Assembly: GCA_030691725.1 (NCBI GenBank)
Contig: JAUYDQ010000124.1
Location: 1 to 8,146, forward strand
Direction: 5' to 3'
From: Candidatus Omnitrophota bacterium
Lineage (GTDB): Bacteria; Omnitrophota; Gorgyraeia; Gygaellales; Profunditerraquicolaceae
Length of the DNA stretch: 8,146 nt
The number at the start of each line of letters is the position of its first letter. Within the stretch, counting starts at the first letter, position 1. Below the pieces are notes generated by a model. That model had not been told where the DNA came from. It saw only the letters and a program-made list of their open reading frames with translations, and ran no database searches. The translations under genes and the position numbers were made by a program. Positions 1 to 4,802 of the stretch are shown piece after piece.

Positions 1-2
1 TA

Positions 3-89
3 AAAGCCCTTTTATTGGTGGTAAAAGGTTGCATTGGATTATTCTTGATTTTAGCGGGCATAATTACCTTGGCCATAGCTAAAGAATAA
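3..89 (+). CDS. C-terminal tail of a membrane protein (partial, 5' end outside window)
   Basis: An open frame enters from the left edge and ends at TAA 87-89, giving 28 residues that finish in ...LAIAKE. Almost the whole stretch is one hydrophobic segment (LLLVV...CIGLFLILAGIITLAIA) followed by a short charged tail, so it is the last membrane span of a protein whose body lies outside the window. The other two forward frames hit stops or give no sensible composition. No family can be named from this fragment. About 190 bases separate it from the next gene, so it is probably not in the same operon. Confidence 0.5.
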   Translation, partial: KALLLVVKGCIGLFLILAGIITLAIAKE

Positions 90-116
90 TCTCTTAAGAG
101 TTAATTAAAACATAAG

Positions 117-230
117 AAGGGTTAATATTCCGCATCTTTTAACTACATATCCCACCTTTTTGAAGGTGAGGATTGGAGTATATTAAATAAATAATTAGAA
201 GGTGTGATTATTAACCCTTTTTCTTTATTT
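117..230 (+). promoter_or_regulatory. Structured 5' leader, candidate cis-regulatory RNA or riboswitch of unknown class
   Basis: The gap 90-280 holds no gene. A 10-bp perfect inverted repeat (AAGGGTTAAT at 117-126, ATTAACCCTT at 210-219) could close a domain of about 100 nt. Inside it is a second helix: 149-158 pairs with 163-173 with a single bulged A at 169 and the tetraloop TTTG. The outer 3' arm is followed directly by a T-rich run (218-230), which could make it a terminator stem. An outer P1 helix, an inner hairpin and a U-tract upstream of an ion-transporter operon is riboswitch-like, but I do not recognise a known class, and AT-rich DNA gives chance repeats. A 10-base palindrome, CTCTTAAGAG, lies at 91-100. 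No clear promoter is visible. Confidence 0.35.
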
Positions 231-247
231 GAGGCTAAAACCCCGCA

Positions 248-263
248 TAAAAGAGCTCTTTTA
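248..263 (+). promoter_or_regulatory. 16-bp perfect palindrome just upstream of the CBS gene RBS
   Basis: The sequence TAAAAGAG followed by CTCTTTTA is a perfect 16-base palindrome, ending about 8 bases before the GGAG Shine-Dalgarno site at 271-274. As DNA it could be a dimeric repressor operator. As RNA it could fold into a 6-bp hairpin with an AGCU loop beside the RBS. Neither role is proven. Confidence 0.35.
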
Positions 264-280
264 AAAAAAAGGAGAGTATC

Positions 281-730
281 ATGAAAGTAAAAGAAATAAT
301 GACCAAAGAAATAGTTAGCGTTAAACCTGAAGATAATGCAAAAGAGGCTTTGGGTCTTTTATTTAAGATGCGGATCAGCGGTCTTCCTGTAATTGATTCA
401 AAGGGGAAATTAGTGGGGATGTTTACAGAAAAGGACGTTTTAAGGCACATTTTACCTTCTTATTTAGAAAAGGTAGGTAGGTTTGTTTATGAGGAAAATC
501 CCAAATCCATCAAGAAGAAGTTTCAAGATTTAGTAAACCTTTCAGTTGCTAAATTAATGCGTAGAGAAGTAGTCACTATAGATGAGAATACCACTTTATG
601 TGAAGCGGCCCGTCTCATGCTTACTCAAAAGTTAAGACGGGCGCCTGTGTTAAATAAAGAAGGCAAAATGGTAGGTATTGTTGCCCGGGGCGATGTGTTA
701 AAGGCATTGACAGGAGAATACAGCGTATAA
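281..730 (+). CDS. Tandem CBS-domain protein
   Basis: This 149-residue soluble protein consists almost entirely of a CBS pair (Bateman module). CBS1 spans about residues 1-60 (VKEIMTKEIVSVKP..., then ISGLPVIDSKGKLVGMFTEKDVLRHI). CBS2 spans about 88-145 (VAKLMRREVVTIDENTT..., then RRAPVLNKEGKMVGIVARGDVLKAL). Both halves show the hallmark xPVxxxxGxxVGxxxxxDVL pattern. Such modules bind adenine nucleotides or related ligands and regulate partner proteins. No catalytic domain is fused here, so the partner is probably the transporter gene that starts 10 bases after the stop. ATG 281 is preceded by AAGGAGAG at suitable spacing. The structured leader 117-263 lies immediately upstream. The assignment to CBS is firm, while the ligand and target are inferred. 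Confidence 0.93.
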   Translation: MKVKEIMTKEIVSVKPEDNAKEALGLLFKMRISGLPVIDSKGKLVGMFTEKDVLRHILPSYLEKVGRFVYEENPKSIKKKFQDLVNLSVAKLMRREVVTIDENTTLCEAARLMLTQKLRRAPVLNKEGKMVGIVARGDVLKALTGEYSV

Positions 731-740
731 ATAAATTGAA

Positions 741-2132
741 ATGAGAAATCATATTGTTAAATTTATATTGTTAATTTCAATATCTGTAGCATTGGGAATT
801 TGCTCAAGGTTTATAGGATTAAGTTCCCATCAAGCTTTGGCAGTGGCAATATTTGCTGTTTCCATATTGGGAACGTTGTTCTTCTGGGATTTTCGCCTAA
901 GTTTTGCATTTATAGGAACGTCAATACTACTTTTTACGCGCACCATCGATTTAGAGAACGCAATAAGATTTTCTTCATTGGAGATAATTTTATTTTTGGT
1001 GGGAATGATGGTCCTGATTGGACTTTTAAAAGATGCAGGTCTTTTTGCATGGCTGGTAAGTCTCATTTTAAGGATCCGTAATTTAACCGCTAAAAAATTC
1101 CTTATTGCAATTGCCATTATTTCTGCTTTACTTGCTTGCGCGGTGGACGAGGTAACTTCCATTGTTTTTATGGTAGCGGCAATCTTGGAAATCTGCGACT
1201 ACTTTGAGGTGGACCCCGTGCCTTTTATCATTGGTTCTGTGCTTACTACTAATATTGGCTCCTCCGGGACTGTTTTAGGTAACCCCATAGGTATATTAAT
1301 TGCTGCAAAATCAGGCCTTAGTTTTGAGGATTTTATTGTCAAGGCTTTTCCCCTGATGTTAATTTGTCTTGCGGTTACGATTTTTATTTTGGTAATTTGG
1401 TATAGAAAGGCATTAACCCAACTAGATAGAAGAATAAAAGAATTAGGGTCAAATGAGATACTCATCCGCCTTATATCAGTACCGGCGGAGAGACAATTAA
1501 TGGTCTGTTTAGCTATATTTGGGGCGACTTTATTTTTTATATCTTTGCATCATCGTTTAGAATTAATTTTAGGCTTAGAGACAAATACTGTCCTTCTTAT
1601 TGTTCCTTTGATTTCCAGTGGCGCTGTGATGGCTTGGAAATGGAGAAAAGCAAGAGAATATATTGAGAAAGATGTGGAATGGTGGACGCTTATATTCTTT
1701 TTATTTTTATTCATCCAGGCAGGAACTCTAAAATATACCGGCGCAACAGATGTCTTTGCAAAGAGATTACTCGAGGTAGTAAAACATAATCCGACGGCGC
1801 TTACAGGAATGGTTCTTTGGATGAGCACTATCGGCTCAAGTATTTTAGACAACGTCGTTTTAGTAGCCGCTTTTGTGCCTATTGTACAAAGTTTGAAAGA
1901 GCTGGGTTTTGCGCTTCAGCCGTTGTGGTGGGCTCTTTTATTTGGTGGCTGTTTCGGCGGAAACATTACCATGGTGGGCTCTACCGCTAACATTGTTGCT
2001 CTAGGGATTCTTGAAAAAGAGAGAAATATCCGAATGACTTTCTTCGAATGGTTCTGGATAGGCCTTACCGTAGGTCTAATTACAACGGTAATAGTTTGGT
2101 TGGCGCTTTTGTTTTTACCTTTTTATAGATAA
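741..2132 (+). CDS. ArsB/NhaD-superfamily ion transporter
   Basis: This 463-residue polytopic inner-membrane protein has about 11-12 hydrophobic segments and the two inverted structural repeats of the ion transporter (IT) superfamily. Repeat 1 has SSLEIILFLVGMMVLIGLLK (78-97), AVDEVTSIVFMVAA (134-147) and DPVPFIIGSVLTTNIG...VLGNPIG (158-184). Repeat 2 has DVEWWTLIFFLFLFIQAGTL (311-330), SSILDNVVLVAAFVP (366-380) and GGNITMVGSTANIVALGI (406-423). This layout is that of Na+/H+ antiporters of the NhaD type and of ArsB arsenite permeases. The substrate cannot be fixed from sequence. In repeat 1 the usual DN pair reads DE (136-137), and the usual GDPPN is replaced by GNPIG (180-184), so ion selectivity may differ. 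There is no ArsR or ArsC nearby. It follows the CBS gene by 10 bases with only a weak SD, suggesting translational coupling and CBS-dependent regulation. Confidence 0.85.
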   Translation: MRNHIVKFILLISISVALGICSRFIGLSSHQALAVAIFAVSILGTLFFWDFRLSFAFIGTSILLFTRTIDLENAIRFSSLEIILFLVGMMVLIGLLKDAGLFAWLVSLILRIRNLTAKKFLIAIAIISALLACAVDEVTSIVFMVAAILEICDYFEVDPVPFIIGSVLTTNIGSSGTVLGNPIGILIAAKSGLSFEDFIVKAFPLMLICLAVTIFILVIWYRKALTQLDRRIKELGSNEILIRLISVPAERQLMVCLAIFGATLFFISLHHRLELILGLETNTVLLIVPLISSGAVMAWKWRKAREYIEKDVEWWTLIFFLFLFIQAGTLKYTGATDVFAKRLLEVVKHNPTALTGMVLWMSTIGSSILDNVVLVAAFVPIVQSLKELGFALQPLWWALLFGGCFGGNITMVGSTANIVALGILEKERNIRMTFFEWFWIGLTVGLITTVIVWLALLFLPFYR

Positions 2133-2166
2133 ACAGTTATTATTAATCATTTTAACTAGACTTGTA

Positions 2167-2195
2167 TTGACAGAGCATTTATTCTGTGGTATATT
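2167..2195 (+). promoter_or_regulatory. Sigma70-type promoter for the TQP-linker secreted protein
   Basis: TTGACA at 2167-2172 and TATATT at 2190-2195 are separated by exactly 17 bases. The expected transcription start near 2202 lies just ahead of the AAAAGGAGG ribosome binding site. This excludes the in-frame GTG at 2186 as a start codon, because it would lie upstream of the transcript start. Confidence 0.75.
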
Positions 2196-2202
2196 ATTTT
2201 TC

Positions 2203-2211
2203 AAAAGGAGG
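2203..2211 (+). promoter_or_regulatory. Strong ribosome binding site that decides the start at 2219
   Basis: AAAAGGAGG lies 7 bases upstream of ATG 2219. A full anti-SD match here, together with the promoter overlapping the upstream GTG, fixes the start. Confidence 0.85.
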
Positions 2212-2218
2212 ATATCAG

Positions 2219-2707
2219 ATGAAGATAAAAATGAGTTTAGTTTTAGGAATTATATTTTCTCTTCTATTAATAACCACAGGTATAGTTTTTAGCGAGGAGC
2301 AGACGCAGCAGAACCCGCCGACTCAACCTACTCAGCCGACTCAACCTACTCAGCCGACTCAAGAGATTCCGTCTGAGCCAGAGACACAATGGATTTGGGG
2401 AGAAGTAGTTTCTATAGATGCAGCTACTAAGAATATATTAGTTAAATATCTGGATTATGAGACGGATACCGAGAAAGAAATCAATATTAATGCCGATGAT
2501 AAAACAACCTATGAGAATGTTAAGTCCGTAGATGAGATAAAACCTCAGGATACCCTGAGTATTGATTATATAATTAGTCTGGATGGAAGGAATACAGCTA
2601 AAAATATCAGCGTAGAAAAACCCGAGGGTGCACAAACCTTGCCAGAGGAGACTATTAAAGAAGAGACTATTAAAGAAGAGCCAAAAGCAGTACCAGGTTT
2701 AGAATAA
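2219..2707 (+). CDS. Secreted small protein with TQP linker and DUF5666-like beta domain
   Basis: This is a 162-residue exported protein. Residues 1-25 form a signal peptide (MKIKMS basic start, long hydrophobic core, cleavage plausible after VFS). A low-complexity linker follows (about 27-56) with five PTQ units. Then comes a compact domain at about 58-135 (WIWGEVVSIDAATKNILVKY...DDKTTYENVKSVDEIKPQDTLSIDY). That pattern of a short beta strand, a 'D...T.Y' element and 'I..GD/QD.L.VDY' resembles DUF5666-type OB-like domains, a resemblance from memory only. The tail is acidic and Lys-rich, with a duplicated EETIK. No catalytic motif or lipobox Cys is seen. It is likely periplasmic or extracellular and of unknown function. 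The gene is monocistronic, with its own promoter and an intrinsic terminator at 2754-2786. Confidence 0.82.
   Translation: MKIKMSLVLGIIFSLLLITTGIVFSEEQTQQNPPTQPTQPTQPTQPTQEIPSEPETQWIWGEVVSIDAATKNILVKYLDYETDTEKEININADDKTTYENVKSVDEIKPQDTLSIDYIISLDGRNTAKNISVEKPEGAQTLPEETIKEETIKEEPKAVPGLE
2318..2362 (+). repeat. Coding minisatellite: five 9-base units (PTQ repeat)
   Basis: Five in-frame 9-base units encode P-T-Q. They alternate CCGACTCAA and CCTACTCAG, so the effective repeat is 18 bases present 2.5 times (2318-2335, 2336-2353, then a half unit to 2362). The alternating synonymous codons point to expansion by an 18-base step. Copy number could vary between strains and would change only linker length. 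Confidence 0.9.
2648..2677 (+). repeat. Tandem 15-base duplication (EETIK repeat)
   Basis: Two identical, adjacent 15-base copies of GAGACTATTAAAGAA sit in the C-terminal tail of the secreted protein, adding one in-frame copy of its ETIKE unit. The perfect identity suggests a recent slippage or duplication event. Confidence 0.85.
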
Positions 2708-2753
2708 TAATTGTATTAAATATAGCGATAATTATTGATAATGCCCAAGAGAC

Positions 2754-2786
2754 AGGCAGGGATGGACTCCCTGCCTTTGTTATTTT
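2754..2786 (+). terminator. Intrinsic terminator after the TQP-linker protein gene
   Basis: A perfect 9-bp GC-rich stem (AGGCAGGGA / TCCCTGCCT) with loop TGGAC is followed by TTTGTTATTTT. It lies 46 bases after the stop codon and matches a rho-independent terminator on the + strand. Confidence 0.88.
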
Positions 2787-2812
2787 AATGAGCACATAAG
2801 TTATAACTTGAG

Positions 2813-3451
2813 ATGGGATGTATTAAGCTTATTATCTTTGATTTAGACGGAACGCTAGTTGATGCATACCCCGCGATAATTAGCAGCTTTAATTATACGA
2901 TGCAAAAACTAAAATTACCTGTGCAAGATGCCTTGACTATCCGTCGGGCAGTGGGTTGGGGAGATGAGAATCTCTTAAGGCCTTTTATAAAAGAAAAGGA
3001 CAAATCTTACGCTTTATCTATCTACCGCAAGCACCATAAGTTAGCGCTTCTTAAGGAATCCCGCTTATTTCCCGGAGTATATAAATTATTAGCTTACCTT
3101 AAAAACAAAGGTTACCGACTCGCCGTAGCAAGTAATCGTCCTAGCCGATTTTCCTGGATTTTGATCCGTCACCTTAAACTAAAAAAGTATTTTGACTACG
3201 TTCTTTGCGCAGATAAGTTAAAACATATCAAGCCTCACCCGGAAATTATAAATAAAATTATGCAAAGATTTGCTTTAAGACCAAAACAGACCCTCTATGT
3301 AGGTGATATGACTATCGATGCCCAGGCAGGCAGGCGCGCAAAGGTAAAGACTGTCATTGTCACCACAGGCTCCAGCACAAAATCAGAGATCAAAAAAGAA
3401 GGACCCTACCGTATTATCGCAAAAATTTCAGAGTTATTAAAAATCCCATGA
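2813..3451 (+). CDS. HAD-superfamily phosphatase, phosphoglycolate phosphatase-like
   Basis: This 212-residue cytoplasmic HAD hydrolase has all four motifs. Motif I is FDLDGTLVD (nucleophile D10, acid D12). Motif II is the Ser of VASNRPSR (S107). Motif III is the Lys of IKPHP (K140). Motif IV is GDMTIDAQAGRRA (D165, D169). An alpha-helical cap at about 17-85 places it in subfamily IA with Gph, PpaX and beta-phosphoglucomutases. The TNKP common after motif II in Gph is SNRP here. The substrate is undetermined, and 2-phosphoglycolate is only the family default. In-frame TAA at 2804-2806 makes ATG 2813 the earliest start. SD is weak (GAG directly before ATG), and a 12-base palindrome AAGTTATAACTT (2798-2809) containing a -10-like TATAAC lies just before the ATG. 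Confidence 0.85.
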   Translation: MGCIKLIIFDLDGTLVDAYPAIISSFNYTMQKLKLPVQDALTIRRAVGWGDENLLRPFIKEKDKSYALSIYRKHHKLALLKESRLFPGVYKLLAYLKNKGYRLAVASNRPSRFSWILIRHLKLKKYFDYVLCADKLKHIKPHPEIINKIMQRFALRPKQTLYVGDMTIDAQAGRRAKVKTVIVTTGSSTKSEIKKEGPYRIIAKISELLKIP

Positions 3452-3465
3452 GAACGGCTTTTGCC

Positions 3466-3494
3466 TTGACAGATTAATTCCTTTTGTGTATAAT
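3466..3494 (+). promoter_or_regulatory. Perfect-consensus sigma70 promoter for the CsgG-like lipoprotein
   Basis: TTGACA at 3466-3471 and TATAAT at 3489-3494 are separated by exactly 17 bases, so both hexamers and the spacing match the ideal. The predicted start of transcription (about 3501) is only about 10 bases ahead of ATG 3512, leaving no room for a normal Shine-Dalgarno site. Confidence 0.85.
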
Positions 3495-3511
3495 TAAAAC
3501 TAATAAGATTA

Positions 3512-4264
3512 ATGACAAAAAAGATTATTTTTATTATAGGATATGGGTTTGCTATTATAAGTTTGGCGGGTTGTGCTTCACTGCGTTCCCTTATACAACC
3601 CAAAGCAAACGTGGATAATAGGGCAGGCACAGCTCCGCTTCCGCCTTATTCCGGGCCTAAGGCGCGTATTGCTGTTGCAGATTTCGATGTTAAGGCAGCA
3701 AAAGCCACAGGCGAGATTGGTTCGGGTTTACGTGAAATGTTGGTCACTGCGCTTATAAATAGCAACCGTTTCTCAGTTGTTGAGCGTCAGGCACAAGCCG
3801 CAGTAATGCAGGAGCAGGAATTATCCGCATCAGGTACGAGCCAATCAGGTACCGGTGGGCCGCAAAGAGGCAAGATTAAGACTGCAGATTTAATCATTTC
3901 CGCTGCGGTTACTGAATTCGAGCCTCAGGCATCAGGTGGAAGGGCAGGTATAGGTGGCGGAGGCGGCGTGGGTAGCGGTATTTTGGGCGGGTTGTTGGGC
4001 ACAGCCTTAAATAAGGCGCACATGGCTTTAGACATAAGCATTATGGATACCTCAACCTCCAAAGTCTTAGCAGTTACTCACGTGCAAAGTCAGGCATCGG
4101 ATGTAGCCGTAGCTGTTAAAGGTGGATTATTTGGCAGTAGCGGTTTAGGTGCAGGGTTATCCGCTTATGCCAACACTCCCATGGAAAAGGCAATACGTAT
4201 CTGTATTATTGAAGTAGTACGCTATATTTCTCAAAATGTCCTTGTAGATTATTACAAGTATTAA
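3512..4264 (+). CDS. CsgG-like outer-membrane lipoprotein
   Basis: This is a 250-residue lipoprotein precursor. Residues 1-20 form a type II signal peptide with lipobox LAGC, C21 being the lipidated residue. Ala at +2 predicts outer-membrane sorting. The mature part follows the CsgG fold: ARIAVADFDVKAAKATGEIGSGLREMLVTALINSNRFSVVERQ (51-93), TADLIISAAVTEFEP (124-138), a Gly-rich stretch (142-164), then ALDISIMDTSTSKVLAVTHV (172-191) and a C-terminal helix EKAIRICIIEVVRYISQNV. In CsgG the later region builds an oligomeric pore secreting curli subunits. HfaB-type relatives assemble holdfast or other surface structures. No CsgA, CsgB, CsgE or CsgF partner is visible here, so the cargo is unknown. 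It has its own consensus promoter and is probably monocistronic with the hairpin at 4275-4299 behind it. Length is slightly below E. coli CsgG. Confidence 0.82.
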   Translation: MTKKIIFIIGYGFAIISLAGCASLRSLIQPKANVDNRAGTAPLPPYSGPKARIAVADFDVKAAKATGEIGSGLREMLVTALINSNRFSVVERQAQAAVMQEQELSASGTSQSGTGGPQRGKIKTADLIISAAVTEFEPQASGGRAGIGGGGGVGSGILGGLLGTALNKAHMALDISIMDTSTSKVLAVTHVQSQASDVAVAVKGGLFGSSGLGAGLSAYANTPMEKAIRICIIEVVRYISQNVLVDYYKY

Positions 4265-4274
4265 TCTAAACCTG

Positions 4275-4306
4275 CACTTGACATCAAAGATGTCAAGTGT
4301 TAATTT
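4275..4306 (+). terminator. Terminator-like 11-bp hairpin after the CsgG-like gene
   Basis: CACTTGACATC (4275-4285) pairs perfectly with GATGTCAAGTG (4289-4299) across an AAA loop, ten bases after the stop codon, followed by TTAATTT. The stem is strong but the T-tract is poor. The 5' arm also contains TTGACA (4278-4283), which with TAATTT at 17 bases could be a weak promoter for the next genes. Confidence 0.5.
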
Positions 4307-4349
4307 GCCCAAACAACTTACGTTCACTAATGTTTCGTAAGTTGTGGGC
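4307..4349 (+). promoter_or_regulatory. Long imperfect hairpin immediately upstream of the basic micro-gene
   Basis: GCCC (4307-4310) pairs with GGGC (4346-4349). After a two-A bulge, 4313-4322 pairs with 4336-4345 over ten perfect bases, leaving a 13-base loop. The foot of the stem is 8 bases from the micro-gene ATG. The position and size suggest a leader element, such as autoregulation of a ribosome-associated protein or a processing site, but no known motif is recognised. Confidence 0.4.
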
Positions 4350-4357
4350 TCATTGAA

Positions 4358-4438
4358 ATGGGAAAACGTAAACGTAGAGGCAAACTCAACTGGCGTTCAA
4401 AGCGGGCTAATAAAGGCAGAAAGCCCTGTTTGGGCTAA
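4358..4438 (+). CDS. 26-residue highly basic ribosomal-protein-like micro-protein
   Basis: ATG 4358 to TAA 4436-4438 encodes 26 residues beginning MGKRKRRGKLNWRSKRANKG and ending in RKPCLG. About half of the residues are Lys or Arg, and Gly, Asn and Trp occur as in RNA-binding ribosomal extensions. It recalls the 26-residue 30S protein Thx (MGK...RRGK.WR....RP), though alignment is loose, so identity is not claimed. No strong SD precedes the ATG, which sits at the foot of the 4307-4349 hairpin. A small AGCCC/GGGCT hairpin overlaps the stop (4422-4436). The next gene begins 34 bases later with a perfect SD and is also translation-related in appearance. Non-random composition and a clean start and stop support a real gene. 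Confidence 0.6.
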   Translation: MGKRKRRGKLNWRSKRANKGRKPCLG

Positions 4439-4458
4439 AGAGAAACCTTGCTTAGGAT

Positions 4459-4466
4459 AAAGGAGG
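4459..4466 (+). promoter_or_regulatory. Strong ribosome binding site that decides the start at 4473
   Basis: AAAGGAGG ends 6 bases before ATG 4473. The in-frame TTG at 4467 abuts the SD with no spacing and cannot be the start. Confidence 0.85.
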
Positions 4467-4472
4467 TTGGGT

Positions 4473-4727
4473 ATGCAGGAAAAAGAGATTGGTAAGATTG
4501 CTCATTATTACGGTCACCTCAGCGTAGGAATAATCCAGCTCACAGATACCTTAAAAATAGGCGAGAGCATCCATATTAAAGGCCATTCCTCAGATTTTAC
4601 GCAATCCATTGATTCTATGCAGATTGAGCACGCCAGTGTTTCTGAAGCAAAGTTAGGAGACATGGTGGGTATAAAGATTACTCAAAAGGTTCATCCCGGT
4701 GATAAGGTTTTTAAAGTAATCGCTTAA
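4473..4727 (+). CDS. Stand-alone EF-Tu domain II-like protein
   Basis: This 84-residue protein corresponds to the beta-barrel domain II of translational GTPases without any GTPase domain. The first strand region is EIGKIAHYYGHLSVGIIQLTDTLKIGESIHIKG (5-37). It is followed by the IDSMQIEHASVSEAKLGDMVGIKI segment (46-69), which matches the 'SMQ..H..V..A..GD.VGI..' signature of EF-Tu, SelB and IF2 domain II, and VHPGDKVFKV at the end. Such orphan proteins are known as translation elongation factor-like proteins, with no established function. They could bind tRNA, a ribosomal site or another ligand. No P-loop is present and the ORF is complete, so this is not a truncated EF-Tu. It follows the basic micro-gene by 34 bases, suggesting co-transcription. 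Confidence 0.85.
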   Translation: MQEKEIGKIAHYYGHLSVGIIQLTDTLKIGESIHIKGHSSDFTQSIDSMQIEHASVSEAKLGDMVGIKITQKVHPGDKVFKVIA

Positions 4728-4751
4728 ATAAGATAGGCTCGCCTGTAAACT

Positions 4752-4796
4752 ATTCTTTCTTATTCCGCCCCAATGTTTCTTCTGTAAGAAAGGAAT
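4752..4796 (+). promoter_or_regulatory. Mutually exclusive hairpins over the RBS of the NicO-like gene
   Basis: The 75-base gap 4728-4802 holds two alternative structures. Short form: TTTCTT (4776-4781) pairs with AAGAAA (4786-4791) around CTGT. Long form: ATTCTTTCTTA (4752-4762) pairs with 4785-4796 over 11 bp with one bulged G (4793), burying AAAGGA (4789-4794), the only SD before ATG 4803. The short form would leave GGA exposed. This looks like a possible translational switch but rests on pairing read by eye. Confidence 0.35.
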
Positions 4797-4802
4797 TCTA
4801 GA

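Noticed and set aside
800..1852. Several overlapping frames inside the transporter gene on both strands
   Set aside because: The + frame 741-2132 has coherent membrane spans and family motifs. The others have low-quality composition and no RBS.
2186..2218. Upstream GTG start extending the secreted protein by 11 residues
   Set aside because: It lies beside the -10 element, before the predicted transcript start, and has no SD. ATG 2219 has AAAAGGAGG and begins a proper signal peptide.
2318..2362. Short regular repeats as a CRISPR-like array
   Set aside because: Units are 9 bases, contiguous, in frame and without spacers. They simply encode a PTQ linker.
4278..4306. TTGACA-N17-TAATTT promoter within the hairpin after the CsgG-like gene
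   Set aside because: The -10 matches the consensus at only three positions and the -35 is part of a perfect hairpin, so it is noted within the terminator entry rather than listed separately.
4358..4438. Firm identification of the micro-protein as ribosomal protein Thx
   Set aside because: Only scattered residues match, and the C-terminal half differs. Ribosomal-like is as far as the sequence allows.
4467..4472. TTG start for the EF-Tu domain II-like gene
   Set aside because: It directly abuts the GGAGG with zero spacing. ATG 4473 has ideal spacing.
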